From Echinometra lucunter (taxonomy: Eukaryota; Echinodermata; Echinoidea; Camarodonta; Echinometridae), in the NCBI GenBank assembly GCA_029962745.1, contig CM057157.1:23120088-23184087 (forward strand): 64,000 nucleotides of DNA. The letters run 5' to 3'. Made by a program: the position numbers and the translations under genes. Positions within the stretch are counted from its first letter, which is position 1. Every line of letters starts with the position of its first letter. The notes below the pieces were generated by a model. It did no database searches. It was not told where the DNA came from and saw nothing but the letters and a program-made list of their open reading frames with translations. Positions 34,066-47,123 of this stretch are shown here, piece by piece.

Positions 34066-34260
34066 GACACATTACTAGTATTCTATAGGTTTCTATTTCG
34101 TTTTCCGTTCTTCAAATGGAGAAAGGTTTTGGTCATGCATGTTGCGATGGGCATCGCGAGGGCCAGTCGGAAACTCTATTAGAGGAGGGAGTGTTAATAA
34201 AACCAGAAATTAACCCCACTAGGAGAATTCATGTACTTTGGTAGGGTACTTCAGAGCACA
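34066..34260. other. Non-coding stretch
   Basis: Nothing recognised. Confidence 0.35.
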
Positions 34261-34389
34261 ATGAAATGGTACTTAATAGTTGGAGTCATGGTCTGCTTTT
34301 ATGTGGAGGTAAATAATGATGAGATGTCCCTATCCTATTCGCTCAAATATCACGTGCTGCGGCCCCCGCTATTAATGCATAACGGATGA
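34261..34389 (+). CDS. Small ORF beginning with a signal-peptide-like segment
   Basis: Forty-two codons start MKWYLIVGVMVCFYV, a compact positively started hydrophobic segment typical of a signal peptide. A hydrophilic tail follows. A GTAAAT donor-like site lies after codon 16 (GAG|GTAAAT), so this could instead be a signal-peptide exon spliced in phase 0 to an unseen exon. No promoter, acceptor or homologous copy was found. Chance is a serious alternative. Confidence 0.2.
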   Translation: MKWYLIVGVMVCFYVEVNNDEMSLSYSLKYHVLRPPLLMHNG

Positions 34390-35036
34390 TACAAGGTGTT
34401 ACCTTGCTTGCCTTGTTTTCTTAGTTATTCCCCAAACATTTCGAAAAAAAAAACAATTACCCTTTATCAGAGAGAGGGAGGTGGTCGTTCACTTATCATC
34501 ACATGGGGCTCATCCAATGATGCATTCGTGATTGATTCTATACCTCGTATACCAATTTGTTCCAGCAATAATCAAATGATACGAATCCTTCCATAAATAG
34601 CTTGAAATAGGAAATAACCTCAACGGTCACATTCTTGTAATGACGTTCTCGGTTTCCTTTCTACGTTCCTGTTTTGATTACAACTTGTTCATCCGAAACT
34701 TATTCCTCCATCAGGAATCATGGTAATTATGGGACAGAGGGATTTGACGTTATTAAATTGGTAACATTATATTTTTTGCTTGATTGGAGAACCATCCCTG
34801 AGCCCTGAGGGACTTGCATGTGGTCATTCCTGCACAGACGCACTGCCAACGTGCATTTTCGGATGAAAAGGGAAGTTGGGGTGGATATTCATCATGATAA
34901 TCAACTGAAATAATGAAAGAAGAATAGCCCCTGTTGAAGTCGGAACGAAGAACGAAGGAGAAGGGGGAAAATGGTAAACAAAGAAAGCCGTGGCGTGGTG
35001 ATAAAGCTGATGATGCAGGTGATGACCACGGTAACT
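34390..35036. other. Non-coding stretch
   Basis: GC-richer around 34780-35040, with overlapping minus-strand frames lacking any domain. I see no gene. Confidence 0.35.
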
Positions 35037-35040
35037 TGAG

Positions 35041-35062
35041 GAGTGGGGGGGGGGGGGGGGAG
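35041..35062. repeat. G-rich homopolymer tract
   Basis: A run of more than 15 G with one interruption. Confidence 0.8.
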
Positions 35063-35129
35063 AGATGACCTTTTCCCCGAAATTTCTTGCGTGAACTCAC
35101 ACTTACGTATACACACAAATACCCTTACT

Positions 35130-35395
35130 CACCCGAGGCGACCCCCCCCCCCACACACACACATATAATTCTGCGAGCGAGCAAAAAATAACCACTTTTT
35201 GGTTAAAAGAGCATTTCAAACGAAAATTCCACTATATGACCGTCGTTTATGACATTTTTATGAAAAATTTCACCAACTGGTTAATTACAGTATCATTTTT
35301 CCTTAAAATGGGGGGGGGGATATTTGTACACGCCATCCCCCCTCTCGAAAAAATGGGGGGGGGGGATATATCCCCATCCACCCCATGCAAAATTT
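35130..35395 (-). mobile_element. Inverted partial copy of the 6742-7301 element family
   Basis: In reverse complement it reads GGGGATATATCCCCC, GATGGCGTGTACAAATATCC, AAGTGGTTATTTTTTGCTCG and CTCGCTCGCAG. This is the same order as in the 6751-7145 part of the first element, with only one copy of the internal unit. The GGCGTAAATCC ends are missing, so it is truncated. Confidence 0.65.
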
Positions 35396-35809
35396 TCTCC
35401 AAATTACACATCAAAAGTATGTGACTCTAAAGCTAGAAATTACAGCGGTGCACTTGAGATACTTTTGAACAAATATCTCTGCAATCAGATACTATGATAC
35501 AGAAAGATTTAAATGAAAGTGTGTTGAGAGGAAGGATCCTTTATTTCAAGAAATATCTTGGAATTTTATGTGTAAGCAGCCCTGCAGCTATCTGAAACAA
35601 GTTAAGTCAATAAAAAGAAACCTATACTTCAACCCTAAACATCGTTACAGTTAGTTCAGAAAAATTTTAGCGAAGAACGTTCGTTGTAACCAATCATGTT
35701 TTTTCAAAGTTGACACGTTCACCATTAAAATCTGATCATGGAAAGCTGACAAGTACCGCTTTTTCTTTTCTCATCAATTGCCTGTTTCATTTTTTTTTAA
35801 ATGATATAG

Positions 35810-35928
35810 ATGGTCAACCCAAATTTTGGTTGAATTTTCCTGTCCAGTTAAAAGCACTGACACGTAATGATGTTATCCATGAACCACTTATCTCAAACTT
35901 GAGAGGAGGAGATTTAACATGCTTTTAA
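35810..35928 (+). CDS. Candidate alternative terminal exon, phase 1
   Basis: A long T/C-rich tract ends in ATGATATAG, a good acceptor. The exon then reads GQPKFWLNFPVQLKALTRND and onward, with a stop at 35926-35928. It starts in phase 1 and would continue the signal-peptide exon at 21571 in frame. About 38 codons is too short to exclude chance. No internal donor was seen, so it would be a last exon. A MITE begins 44 bp after the stop. No family recognised. Confidence 0.22.
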
Positions 35929-35971
35929 AAATTGGCCAGTCTTCAGTCATCCATGATCTCATCTTGGTGAG

Positions 35972-36172
35972 CAGGAGGGTGTTTCACAAAGATTTAAGTT
36001 TGGCTAAAGTCGCACTTAAATTCCTACTTGCGTGCTGTATATTACGCATCACCCCATTGGTCAGATCATGCTCAGGGGACGCGCGCTATTGGAAGTCTAT
36101 CAATGAGATTACGCGTTAAACACCGGATGCGCATTGGCGCTTAAGCATGACTCTTTGTGAAACATCCCCCAG
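35972..36172. mobile_element. MITE with GTTTCACAAAGA ends
   Basis: The left end CAGGAGGGTGTTTCACAAAG faces a right end CTTTGTGAAACATCCCCCAGG. Further inward TTAAG words also pair. About 200 bp, non-coding. The same terminal words close the large nested element at 51702-54811. Confidence 0.75.
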
Positions 36173-37678
36173 GATATCAAATCAAAGTGATCATTCTTAG
36201 GCATCTAATATAAGGGCTTCAAAAATGGGTTTATCTATTGATTCACACTGTATAAATGTAGTATGGTATGACGATCCTACTCCATCTTCCTTTCATTTAT
36301 TTTAGATAGTTTCCTTTCAATTCCTCTGTTTTCTGGCCATAGGTATTTTTTCTGGATATTGTGTACCATCAATTCGTGCTTTCTCGACATTGATGCCCAA
36401 GGGGAAACAGCTGATGCGATTGGCAATATTTGATGTGGGATTTCAGAAGTAAATCCTCGGTATATATTAAACATTTTACATAGTCATGTGGTGATTATTG
36501 GAGCTAGATTTTCTTTTATGACATGAGGGTGATGGTAGATTTATTTCCACTCTCAAAGGTTACATTATGCAATCGTCATAAGGAAGAATATTTTGGGCAA
36601 TGTATAAATCCGACAACGGGGCTGAAGAATTCAAAAATCTAAAATGTGTGTGATGTAGGTTTAAGGTCACACACTTGAAGTAAATGTGAAAGGACACCGA
36701 GCACTGAATTATAGAAGCAAAAAAAATTATTTCATACGATGACAATTGAGTTGATGTCTCCTCTTTATTTGTTCGAATGTACACAGTTATCGTCATCCTG
36801 GCGATGGATCATATTCCCTTGACGCAGGTATTCCAATTTCCCTGCAATCAAAATGACTTGTAGTAATCATGCTTCATTCCTAAAACTAAAATGTATGTCA
36901 TGTATGGGGTTTCTTGTCAGTAGGAAACAAGAAATGTTATTCAAAAGCCATTTGATATAAAAGATCATAGACGACAAATTATTTCTTATTTTGGTAATGA
37001 TACAGAAGAAAATCTCCAATTTATATTTTTACTTGTAGGCATCATCATAATGGATCATGCTGATGGTACGTAGATATATTATTTACCCTGTAACTATGGC
37101 AACAGATTCGTTTCGGGATTATCAACAGGAACTTTGAAAATCTGATGGTTGTAGGCCATCGAATCTTATACTCTAGATCGCTCTTTTTTTTCTTTTTTTT
37201 TTTACACACGGTGATGATTATGAAGGCACATTTTACGCTCTCTCTCTCAGTGCGGGCACGAAGCCCTTATGCATCATGTAGGATAATTGATAAAATTATT
37301 CCACTTATGCTGAGATCAAGCCAATGCAAGATAAAGTATAATGTTTTTGTAAAATTTTAGTTTTTTGTAGATCTTAGGTCAGGCCAACAAAATGTTGAAC
37401 AAAATGAGTGTCATTCAAGTGATCAGTTCTTTACCAGCAAAAGAGATTTAAATCTTTTTCATCTTTCAGGTTAAAAGTTATTTATTTGGGATACAACTAT
37501 GAATACTGATAAAATAAGTTACGGTAGGTCTTTTCTCCATCAGCTGATGATGATTACTTCTGCATTCAATTTGGAATGAAGATAATAAATCAAAAACTCC
37601 CTTTGGAAATATAATGAGGAGGTAAATTACCAAAATAAAGATATATAAAGGAATAAATGATGAATAAATGATAATCAT
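36173..37678. other. Non-coding stretch
   Basis: AT-rich with short T runs at about 37183-37202. No supported feature. Confidence 0.4.
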
Positions 37679-37910
37679 ATGAACACTAATATTGATAATG
37701 ATAACAATAATGATAATGATAATATTGATAGAAAGAATAACAAAAATAATAATGATAATAATAGTAATGGAAATAATACTATGATGATAATAATAACAGC
37801 AATGATAATATTGATGATAATGAGGATAGCAGTAATAGTAACAATGATAATAATGATACCATTAATATCTATAGTAACAATGATAATTATACTGATAAAA
37901 ATGCAGTAAA
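37679..37910. repeat. Imperfect GATAAT-rich tract
   Basis: Interrupted AAT/GAT units over about 230 bp. Confidence 0.8.
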
Positions 37911-39335
37911 GCGATTTCCTCTCATTTCTTTCTTGTTTGACGTGTTACGTATCCCTACAGTTTTTTTTGAAATCCATGGAAACGGATATCATGTTTCTCC
38001 ACAAGGACGCGAAGCAAGGTCCAACCTCAAAGTTATTAAAGAAGAAAAATGAGAAATTCAATTTAGTAAGAGTTTGAATTTGAATTACACAACGGATAAA
38101 AAGGTAATGAAGATGGAAAGTTGTGACCGATCAAACAGAGATTGGCAGCTTTGCTATTCCCTTGCGCCCATGCAGCGCTACATTTCCTTTATACTAAATG
38201 TCAGAATCATTTTTAAATCGTTACATCTTTCTAAATACGTCATTCATTTGAAATATAATCTTAAACCCAGCATCCTTGTAATTCTTCAACAGCAATGTAT
38301 GAACGTAAAATCACATTTCAAATGATATTGGTGCCAAGCAAACAGAAGGCTGCTTTAATGCGTAGGAAAGAACGTGTTTCCATTTCATGTAATTTGATCT
38401 ATTACAACTTTGGAAATATTCACCTCCCTCTAACGTAATCTAAAAAGATAATCAGTAAAGAGGTATCGCCTCATAAGACTACTCTCCAAATGCCCTCACA
38501 TTATAAGAAACAACTGAAAAGTTTGGGCCCTACGACCATATCATCTGTGTGTGTGCTTCAGCCTCCCATTGAAACATTTTGGTACATGTTCCCTTTATAG
38601 TGGATGAGTTGATTTTTGAAAAATCATATTTATCACTACCAAAAAACCTCACAATAAACATTACTTCTTAGGTACTGTGCAGTCAACCTCTCCCAACTGT
38701 TTTCAGACGGTATCTTTCTCAAGTTGGATGCCCAAAGGTCATCTCTAAGCAGTCCTCTTAAGCATATGCTTGAAGTCCGAAGGCAAAATGGTAATTTTGT
38801 TGGAGGTAATTACACTCCTTTCTCATTACTCATTTTTTTAAAAGAGATGAAAGAGCCGCATGGTGGGTTTTCACCTTCTCCAACCCCACCCTCCAGGATG
38901 AACCTGTACACTCTGTCTTTGTTATGAATTCCAAATTCAGATTCATATCTCGAAGCAATTGAACCAATTGCTTATTGGAACCGGGTTCCTGTACTCATCC
39001 TTTGGGAAGAAGAGTATTCACCAGTCCATGTGCTATTGACTGAAATGTGTTCATGTTGCATAGACATGGAACACAAATGCACATGCATGAATGCTCACAA
39101 TTTTTCACTTTTACTGGAACTCGTTCTCCTCTTTAAAGTCATCCAACCATACCATCAGAGGATTGCTTTAAACAAAAAGGAAGTAGATTATCATCTTATC
39201 AATGTGCTATAAGAAATGTAGAAAAAAGTTATAAAAATAGATCAAAGATCATATAAAATTCGATACAGAGTAAGCAGTCTATGATATTTTCGAAGTTGTA
39301 ATAGACCAACCACACACATTGGGAACATTAATGCA
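37911..39335. other. Non-coding stretch
   Basis: No exon or repeat supported. Confidence 0.4.
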
Positions 39336-39340
39336 TATAC

Positions 39341-39373
<33 letters not shown>

Positions 39374-39442
39374 CACTTGGTTAATGCTATCCTTGTACAC
39401 TTAAGAGTGCTCGATGTCCGTGATGAGGCAGAGCATAAAATG

Positions 39443-39487
<45 letters not shown>
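39336..39487. repeat. Two (AT)n microsatellites
   Basis: (CATA)n/(AT)n lies at about 39336-39373, and about 20 AT units at 39448-39487. Confidence 0.9.
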
Positions 39488-39495
<8 letters not shown>

Positions 39496-40511
39496 AAGAT
39501 GTAAAAAGATAATCTAATATTTGATGAAACGTAGATTCGTAGAATATGATGTTATATACCTGAAATATACTCCCAAGCGAATTACAGTAACATATTTTTT
39601 TTGTTTTCATAGCCTTGTCAATCTGTCAAAATGTACGAATTCCTCATGATATACAATTCAAAATAAATGAAAATTTTAACCCCTGGCTATTCCAGGAGCC
39701 TCGAGCAATACCTATTGAGAGGTGCATGTATAACAATAAGACATGACATCATCCAAACATGATTTCCAGCTTTACATTAATACACTTAATATTGAATTGG
39801 AGTTCGTTTCCCGGAGGTTTTTATAAATTGTCCTTAGCAAAGGTCAAATGTTACATCATTACATAGAACTATATCGGATCTACTTTTTCATAATAATTTA
39901 TGAGAGGTATTGAATAATGATTGTTTTCTAAAATAAAAAGAACTAAAAAGGAAAAGAGCAACATAATATACCTTATATTTTACCTTTTCATTTTTTACCT
40001 TTTATCAAGTACTAAACTGTTAATAAGAGGTACATTTTCCATTTATTGTTGCCATTAGTAAAACATTAGCTACAATAGCTGAAAGACACACTGTTTTTTG
40101 TTCCATCAAATACGTCAATCAAACTTGAGTGTCTTCCCCAATTTTTTCTTTTCTGTATCTTTTGCCTCCTCTTCAAGTTGATTTGTTCAAAGCTTTGAGT
40201 GGGTGTTTACCGGGGTGTTTGTCGAAGTGTGCTCTCATGGAAGAATTAAAGGCACTGCATCAACACTGATGTTTAAGAGAGAGTTATTACTATAATAATG
40301 CAATATAATTTCATTTCAGTCAGATTCAGATTTCAGATTCATTTATTCAATCTCACAGACAAGATTCGTAACGTCACAATTAGATTCATTTATTCCATCA
40401 ACCCATCCACCCAAAAGGTATTTGATATAGAGCCTTTTCCTTGGGGTTACGAAGCGCTACACACACCACTTCACAAATTGGGCCACTTAAACATTATAAC
40501 TCTACAGAGAC
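39488..40511. other. Non-coding stretch
   Basis: The phrase TAGATTCATTTATTC / CAGATTCATTTATTC appears twice near 40330-40400. Otherwise nothing is recognised. Confidence 0.35.
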
Positions 40512-40654
40512 CTGGGGAGCGTTTCATGAAGAGTTTTGTCGGTGAAAATCACCGACAAATGTTATAAGCTACTGAAAATCCTCGCATCTGATTGCCTGAA
40601 AGCAAATTAGTCAGTGAAAATCACCGACAAAACTCTTCATGAAACGCTCCCCAG
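40512..40654. mobile_element. MITE with 33-bp perfect TIRs and subterminal hairpins
   Basis: CTGGGGAGCGTTTCATGAAG plus AGTTTTGTCGGTGA is matched perfectly in inverse at the right end. Each end also contains its own small hairpin (GTCGGTGAAAATCACCGAC at the left, GTCAGTGAAAATCACCGAC at the right). It belongs to the family at 2567-2730 and looks the younger of the two. Confidence 0.9.
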
Positions 40655-42869
40655 ATTAGCTAATACGAACTATGGTTCTCTAGCAGGATAGGTAGGATTA
40701 GCCTAACATTAATTTTTGTGCAGTCTCCGAAGTCGACCTAGGTCCCTCTGGCTAAGAACACTGTAACAGACTGTTACAGAATCTGAACAGAACAAGAGCT
40801 CTCGCAGAAGCATGGCGTTTTGGTCTTAACCGCCTCACCCTCCATGCAGAGGACATGCAGGTAATACTTGATTCATAAATCGTTTGGAGATACACACTGA
40901 ATACCCTTTTGCTCTTTGGTTATCTTGAATGAAACCAAACTGTCACATGTTGAGCTGAATAACAGCGTCTGGAAATATAACTATTATCATTTAAAAACCA
41001 GAAGTGTCTTTCATCTATGCAAAAAAAAAAAAAAAAAAATGATTTTCTGAGAATGGAGACGGGTTTGCATCTTTCAATAAAATGACATTCAAATATATTA
41101 TCAAGTCTGCCTGTCTTAATTCCAAGTTCGTAGCTTGGAGTACAGGCTGTTTTGACAGTAAATTCAGTTAGGAAAGGATACACTGGCCTTCATCAGCATG
41201 CGAAACTGCGCTTTTAATGAATGCAAATTTTGGCGCGATTATGATATTATAACGCTGCTGGGTCATATAGGCGCCACTTCGCATAATTATATGCAAGTTG
41301 AATATAGACGTGGATAAACGTTGTATGTAATGGTATCCTTACATACCAGTGATATCTGGATGCTGGGAATGAATGTTCAAAGCATTGGATATTTAATATC
41401 GTGTGCCGATGACAGAAATACAGACTTGATGACTGTTGGAAAAATGCCTAGTCTTTGGCGACAAAACTTACAGTGTCATGACATATCAATTATTCAACAT
41501 GCTGAGCGCGTGTGGTTAGTAAGTTTATTGTTGACAATATGCCAAGTTCTGTGCCTCCTTACTCATAATTATTCGAGATTTCTGAATGAGGCGTTTTGAT
41601 TGCTTTCTCCGCCCTCCTATAAAATATTTACTATACTTGATATAGTTTAAGAACAGCTTCCGTTCAGGTATGACGATAAAGAAAGCCTAATTTGATAGCA
41701 CTTGTAGGCTATTCATGTGTGTCATTTTAGGAGCGTGATGATGCTTCGTTGTTCCTGGCAACATTGATGCACCCTCATCACTGGGACTCCTTCCTCCTTT
41801 AAGACAGCAGAACACCACGGGCCATCACAAAGGCAAACAATTCGATTTGGAGAAGATGACTGTGTACACTTGAAGTGAACATTGACCTTGCATAAGTTAT
41901 CTTTTTGAATCATGCTGATGTCCAATAAAGACAGCCCAAATTGACGCTTGAAATAGGAGTAGACTTAGTGGACGCACTGGTCGAACTACTCATATTTGTA
42001 CAGCCCTTCTGGCTTGACGCCTCGCCAGCCGCTCAGAAATTAATTAGCCGCAAGAGCATTCAGCCTAGTTGGTAGCGGTAACCGGAGAAATCAGTGCTAA
42101 AACAAACCCCAAGTATTAACCAGGGACGTAAATACCGAGTAGTGGAGTGGGAGTGGGGGTGAGTGGGGTTGGATGCGGGGGTTTTCCTCATTAGATTCTG
42201 TCACAGAATATTAGTCTTGTTTTTTATTAAATAAGGACCAGAACAAATCTGTAGAGGCAAATATGAATAAAAATCGCCTCCTTCACTTTTTTCACTTACA
42301 CATTTCCCCATGCACCATCATAATGGAGGGATTTGGGCTTATGTCTCAAATTACCAAATGTATTCCTTATCAATCTGCAATAGACGTAGATAAATAATTA
42401 TCTATTTATAGTGACAAATACATGCATATTGTGTGAAGCAGTTCAGGTAAATACGAACGGGAATTTTTTAAATCTTATGTTTGGCAGATGGAGACCCTTC
42501 CTATTAATACCCTATTTACTGGCGCCGCCCGTTGGTTTACCTCCCCCCTCCCATCCTTTAGTCACTATTGAGGTTGTGTAGACCAGACACACATGAGACA
42601 GATGATCGAGTTTCTCTATAAATTTCACACTTTGATCATTTGATGCTAGTGAATACTACTCGTTTGCTTTGTAGCATGTTATTCGAGAGTCTGCAATGCT
42701 GTGAAGATCGAATTCAGTCCCTTTCAGTGATACGTTTTTTTAAAATCCTTGAGCATAGAAACTTTGATAATTATAAAAAATCATTCATTGTTATCAAATT
42801 AGTGTGTTAAATTTAAAAAATGCAATGTTTTATTCATAGGAATATTCAAGAGCAAATAGTTACGAGATT
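40655..42869. other. Non-coding stretch
   Basis: A GC-richer piece at about 40720-40862 ends in CAG|GTAATAC, a donor-like site, but no matching frame or acceptor is convincing. A 92-codon frame at 41321-41599 (+) has no recognisable domain. Confidence 0.3.
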
Positions 42870-42999
42870 AGGGGGATGTAACACAAAAAATACAATCAAT
42901 CTAACGATTGATATCAATCGTAAGTCTATGGCAAACCATGTACTAAAGAGATACAATTGATTGTTAGATTGATTGTATCTCTTTATGTTACACCCCCAG
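42870..42999. mobile_element. Short MITE with GGGGGATGTAACA ends
   Basis: The left end AGGGGGATGTAACACAAAAA plus ATACAATCAATCTAACGATT faces a right end AGATTGATTGTATCTCTTTA plus TGTTACACCCCCA. The inverted match covers about 45 bp of a 130-bp element. Nearly the whole element folds into one hairpin. Confidence 0.8.
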
Positions 43000-44320
43000 A
43001 GCGTATGAACAAAGAAAGTGATTCAATAAAAGTACAAAATTACAAAAATTTCCATATCCATGTGATTGAAGACACTGACATCGACTTGGGAGCCTTTTGA
43101 CCCATTTGAGTCAAATCACAAATATTTCTTGACTGTGAAAAATTGAGGGAATTTAATAGCCTTCTGGACATGCTGGAAGGTCGTCTAAAATCTGATTTTG
43201 ATTTGCCCCCTTTCCAATGTTTCTCTTGCTTTCATCATTTGGAAAAACTAATGTATTTACATTTTCTTAACCCCCTTTGAGGCAATCCAGTTGTCAGCAA
43301 TAATATTAAGTTCTCATATCATTTCACATCATGTCATTGTTTATTTGTTTAATTGTTTTATCATGCTGGATTTGCTCTCTTGTCCCTACCAATCATCCTG
43401 CAAATTTAAATTCCCAATATCTCTGCCTTTTGAGCAAAAACGAAAAAGATCACCTATGTGAGTTGTGGCCCTCAATAAAAGGAAACATACACATTTTAGA
43501 AAAGTATGCCATGTAGACTAGAAATGTGGTGAAATGTGTGATGTTCATTATTCCCTCAAGCCAAATACATCACTTACAGCAGCCTCGGCATATGTACGTG
43601 TTTGCTATTTTGAAGAAAGGAACTAATCAGTCGTTCGAATTTCTCTGACATCAACAGAGTTTCAGTCTCTTTTTATATATCACAGATACCATGCTACGTA
43701 TTTTTTTATTACTGCGTCCTTGGCGATTTGTTATCACTGAGGACGTTTTCAACATTGATAGTGAATGTGGTAACATTTGATCATAACAAGAGATAATGCA
43801 ATCAGCAATCTAATGATGCTAGCTTATTAGGTTGATACTTGTGCGTTTGTATTTGTAGATTTGGGGATTAGGCGAATTGAAACCTCTTTCTCCATGGCCC
43901 ACTGGAGAAACGGCAAAGCCGACCGATAATTGGTTGCTTGCAGATACCAGGACTCCAACCTCGTGTCAACTTAATGTCCTGAAGCGCAAAAGACATTTTA
44001 CAGCAGAGTAACGATATTTAAACAGAATAAACAATAACTTATCATTTGCGCAAAAACAACTAAGATTTCAAGTAATGTTTAGATTTCTCGAAGTAACGGA
44101 CGGCGTTTGTTTTACAGCCGATAATTGACGAAATTAGAAGGATTACCATGTATTTTGAGAACTGAATTAAATGGGTATTTTTTATAATTGAACATACTGG
44201 AAAAAACAGATAATTCTCCCACTGTCAACATATTCCAAATCCGGAACCATTTTTTTGTTATGGAAAATACATGTATAACCTCCTTCATAAGAGAAAAAGG
44301 AGAGAAAGTGAGGGACAGTG
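43000..44320. other. Non-coding stretch
   Basis: No supported feature. Confidence 0.4.
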
Positions 44321-44327
44321 AAATTGA

Positions 44328-44387
<60 letters not shown>
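44321..44387. repeat. (GAAA)n-(GA)n compound microsatellite
   Basis: About eight GAAA units pass into about 15 GA units. Confidence 0.95.
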
Positions 44388-44390
<3 letters not shown>

Positions 44391-45301
44391 GGTTAAACTG
44401 GAATGAAAGTACTTTTACCTATTTCTTCTGTTTGGAACCATTGCACTACCACGTGACACCGACTTTCTTAATTTGAACCCCCGTCAAAAAAGAGATATCA
44501 ATTTTGTTTTAGAACAAGAAAGGGAGAGCGCAAACATAGAAAAGGAGGAGAATGGTCCTGCACACGATCCTTTCGTATAGAGAATATGCTTCGATAAAAG
44601 GCATTAAAAGTTGGCAAGACGGCGACGTTCTTTTCAACGTCACGTGACCTTCAGAGTAAAACTCTGTCGGTATTGAGCATCATGCTTTTATGTGTGCATT
44701 GTAGTGCACTCGATATGAGGTTGTCCTCGTTGCGCTTTTTAGCACCATCCTTCATGCATGATGTCCAATCGACACGATCTAAAAGAATTCTTGGCCAGAG
44801 GTGAGTATCTGACATGTCCATAGACGGTAAATTTGATTAATAGGGATAAAACCTGACAGAGGTATATGTGTACGATATAGACTTATAATTTGGGCGCATT
44901 GATAGTTAAAAAATCGTGTAGCCTTATAGACATTACACTATTTGAATAATTCGTGAAATAGGCATAGACGGAAGGGAATGAGACGGATTTGTAGGCACTG
45001 AACAAAAAAGAAGTAACAAACCCTCAAAAGGTATCAGTCATCGAGGCTAACTCGCACGTCACATGTCACTTCGCTCGTCATTGCACTAATGAACTGCACC
45101 TCCATACTCCAAAACACCTTTGGTCACCCTTCCCCTGTAAAAATCTATTTCAAGGTTATTTATAGGTTTAGTAAGCTCTCAAAAACTTTTTGTCAGATCT
45201 CTTTGCTTTTAGTAAATAGCAAGTCTAATACTAGCAAAACTAAGATGCTGTGAAGTTTGTGTGCCTCAAGTTCAATATCAAGTAAATGAAAGGCGAAATT
45301 A

Positions 45302-45330
45302 GTTTAAGTCCCTTGGCCAAGGACTTAAAC
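45302..45330. repeat. Loopless palindrome with a one-base bulge
   Basis: GTTTAAGTCC(C)TTGG pairs with CCAAGGACTTAAAC, a 14-bp stem with no loop. A cruciform is possible. Confidence 0.75.
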
Positions 45331-45362
45331 CTCCAACAACTTCGACATGCATCACATGCATG

Positions 45363-45383
45363 CAGGGACTTGGCAAGTCCCTG
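45363..45383. repeat. 21-bp palindrome sharing the AAGTCCC core
   Basis: CAGGGACTTG-G-CAAGTCCCTG is perfectly symmetrical around one base and shares AAGTCCC with the palindrome 33 bp to its left. Confidence 0.75.
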
Positions 45384-46302
45384 GTTTATGCGACAAGCCC
45401 TGTGGTAGTTTTGCGAGGAGCAGTCAGGATCAGACTGAAGCCGTTAACTTGCCCCCTTGCAGTCATCAACACTAAATCTTACCGGAAATCATGAATAGAA
45501 TATCACATGACAAGCATATCCTTTTTAATGAAAGGCGGACAATTCATTAATCAACGGGTAAACATTACTTACACGCACGCACGCGCACACACCCCACACG
45601 CATACTACTCCCACTCTCCTTGGTCCTTCCTTTTAATCTTCTACACGAACGTGCAGCCATCAACTCTTTCTGAGCCACGCAAAAGATTTCCATGTGCCAC
45701 ACTGTTTTGCTCCTGGGAGCGATTCACTGTTTAGCGTAGATTTTTATAAGACTAATATCAAAATGTTTTAAGTATGAATGTCATGCAGCTAACGCAAGCC
45801 CGGACATGGGTAATTTCCACCGTTTTGGGTCGAACAGGGCAATTTTCCCGCCAGTTTGTGCGTATTGTTTTGTGGCGATCAACACGTATGGAAAACGAGC
45901 AACTCTGTAAACTGGCATTCTTCACAAATGAAAGGTTAAAGAATGTTTTGATTCCTGTATGTGACTGGTGTACTATGGGACATTTTGATATTTCTGTGTT
46001 CACTCGCAGAAGACAAAGGACCACTCACTTCTCCCGCATTATTTCATGACATGTCCACCTCATTAATGTTTTTTTCTCATTCAGAATAACAATCGAGACA
46101 AAGAGGAGAACTGGATAAATCAACAGATTTTTTACGATTTCACATTTCCACCCCACTCCATATATTGAGACTCCCACACAATGGCACCCAACCACACACA
46201 ATCAAACACGCACGTATGTCGGTAGCGTAATTAGGGAATTGATGTCAAAATCGCATCTGACTGATAAGTGGACATAATGTGAGGAGACCGCTATCATCCA
46301 TA

Positions 46303-46602
46303 TTAATGATGATAATAATAATATCCCATTCTTGTATAGCGCATATCACATTATTATCTCACGTCTCTATCCGCTTCCAAAGGACTTTGGATTTTATTAC
46401 CCCGGCTTTAGCTCGGCAGCCATTACAGCGCACAAGCATTTCAAGGAATTAATCCCTGCCAGGTACCCATTTACCTCACCTGAGTCGAGTGTGGCAAATG
46501 TAGATTAATGTCTTGCCAAAGGACATTAATGCTGCGGCAGGGATTCGAACCCCGTACCTTGTGGTTCAAAGTCCGGAGACTTATCCACTGGACCACAACA
46601 CC
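46303..46602 (-). mobile_element. tRNA-derived SINE, well preserved
   Basis: On the minus strand the head reads GTTGTGGTCCAGTGGATAAG, then CTCCGGACTTTGAACCACAA and GGGGTTCGAATCCCTGCC, giving clear boxes A and B. The body includes GGTAAATGGGTACCTGGC and CCAAAGTCCTTTGGAAGC. The 3' end ATGCGCTATACAAGAATGGG runs into an AAT/GAT tail at 46303-46324. It is the best-preserved SINE of this family in the window. Confidence 0.85.
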
Positions 46603-47084
46603 TCTACATTCATGTGATTGTCATTCCCCCGCCAGGAATACAAGCTTGCCAATGATCTAAACTTAACTTGTCAGAACACCAGCAGTCTTTTCCTTTTATC
46701 AGCATTCTTCTTGTTGAATATAAAATGTAATCCTTGCATCATGATTTATCTGGGGCGTTTGATTTAAAACATATGTCTCTTAATTCTAACATGATTATAA
46801 TGCTGATGACTGGGTGCTATCTGGGGCATCTAATTGTGACATATTTCGATTAATATGCGTTTATTCAATGAGTATATATCTAGCGACTGAGCAATAAAGA
46901 TGGCCACAGTGAATTTGACTTCCTGGGAAGAAGAAACATAATCCACTGAACACAGCGAATGCCCAAGACCACAACACAATACTGTCAATTGATTCAGATG
47001 GACAATTTATAATCTGGTAATTGTAGTTGAGTAATGAGTACAGAAAGATGACTAGGGTTTGTGTACGGTGTTTACACGGTCTTT
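46603..47084. other. Non-coding stretch
   Basis: No supported feature. Confidence 0.35.
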
Positions 47085-47123
47085 GGCGGTTCACGGCGGA
47101 TTGCCGAACCTCCGTGAACCGCC
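47085..47123. repeat. GC-rich 12-bp stem hairpin
   Basis: GGCGGTTCACGG and CCGTGAACCGCC enclose a 15-nt loop. It is conspicuously GC-rich in AT-rich DNA and could be the core of a small unlisted element. Confidence 0.7.

Larger units (their letters stand above)
44388..46302. other. Non-coding stretch with two close palindromes
   Basis: The palindromes at 45302-45330 and 45363-45383 are listed separately. Frames open on both strands at 45758-46049 have no identifiable domain. Confidence 0.35.
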
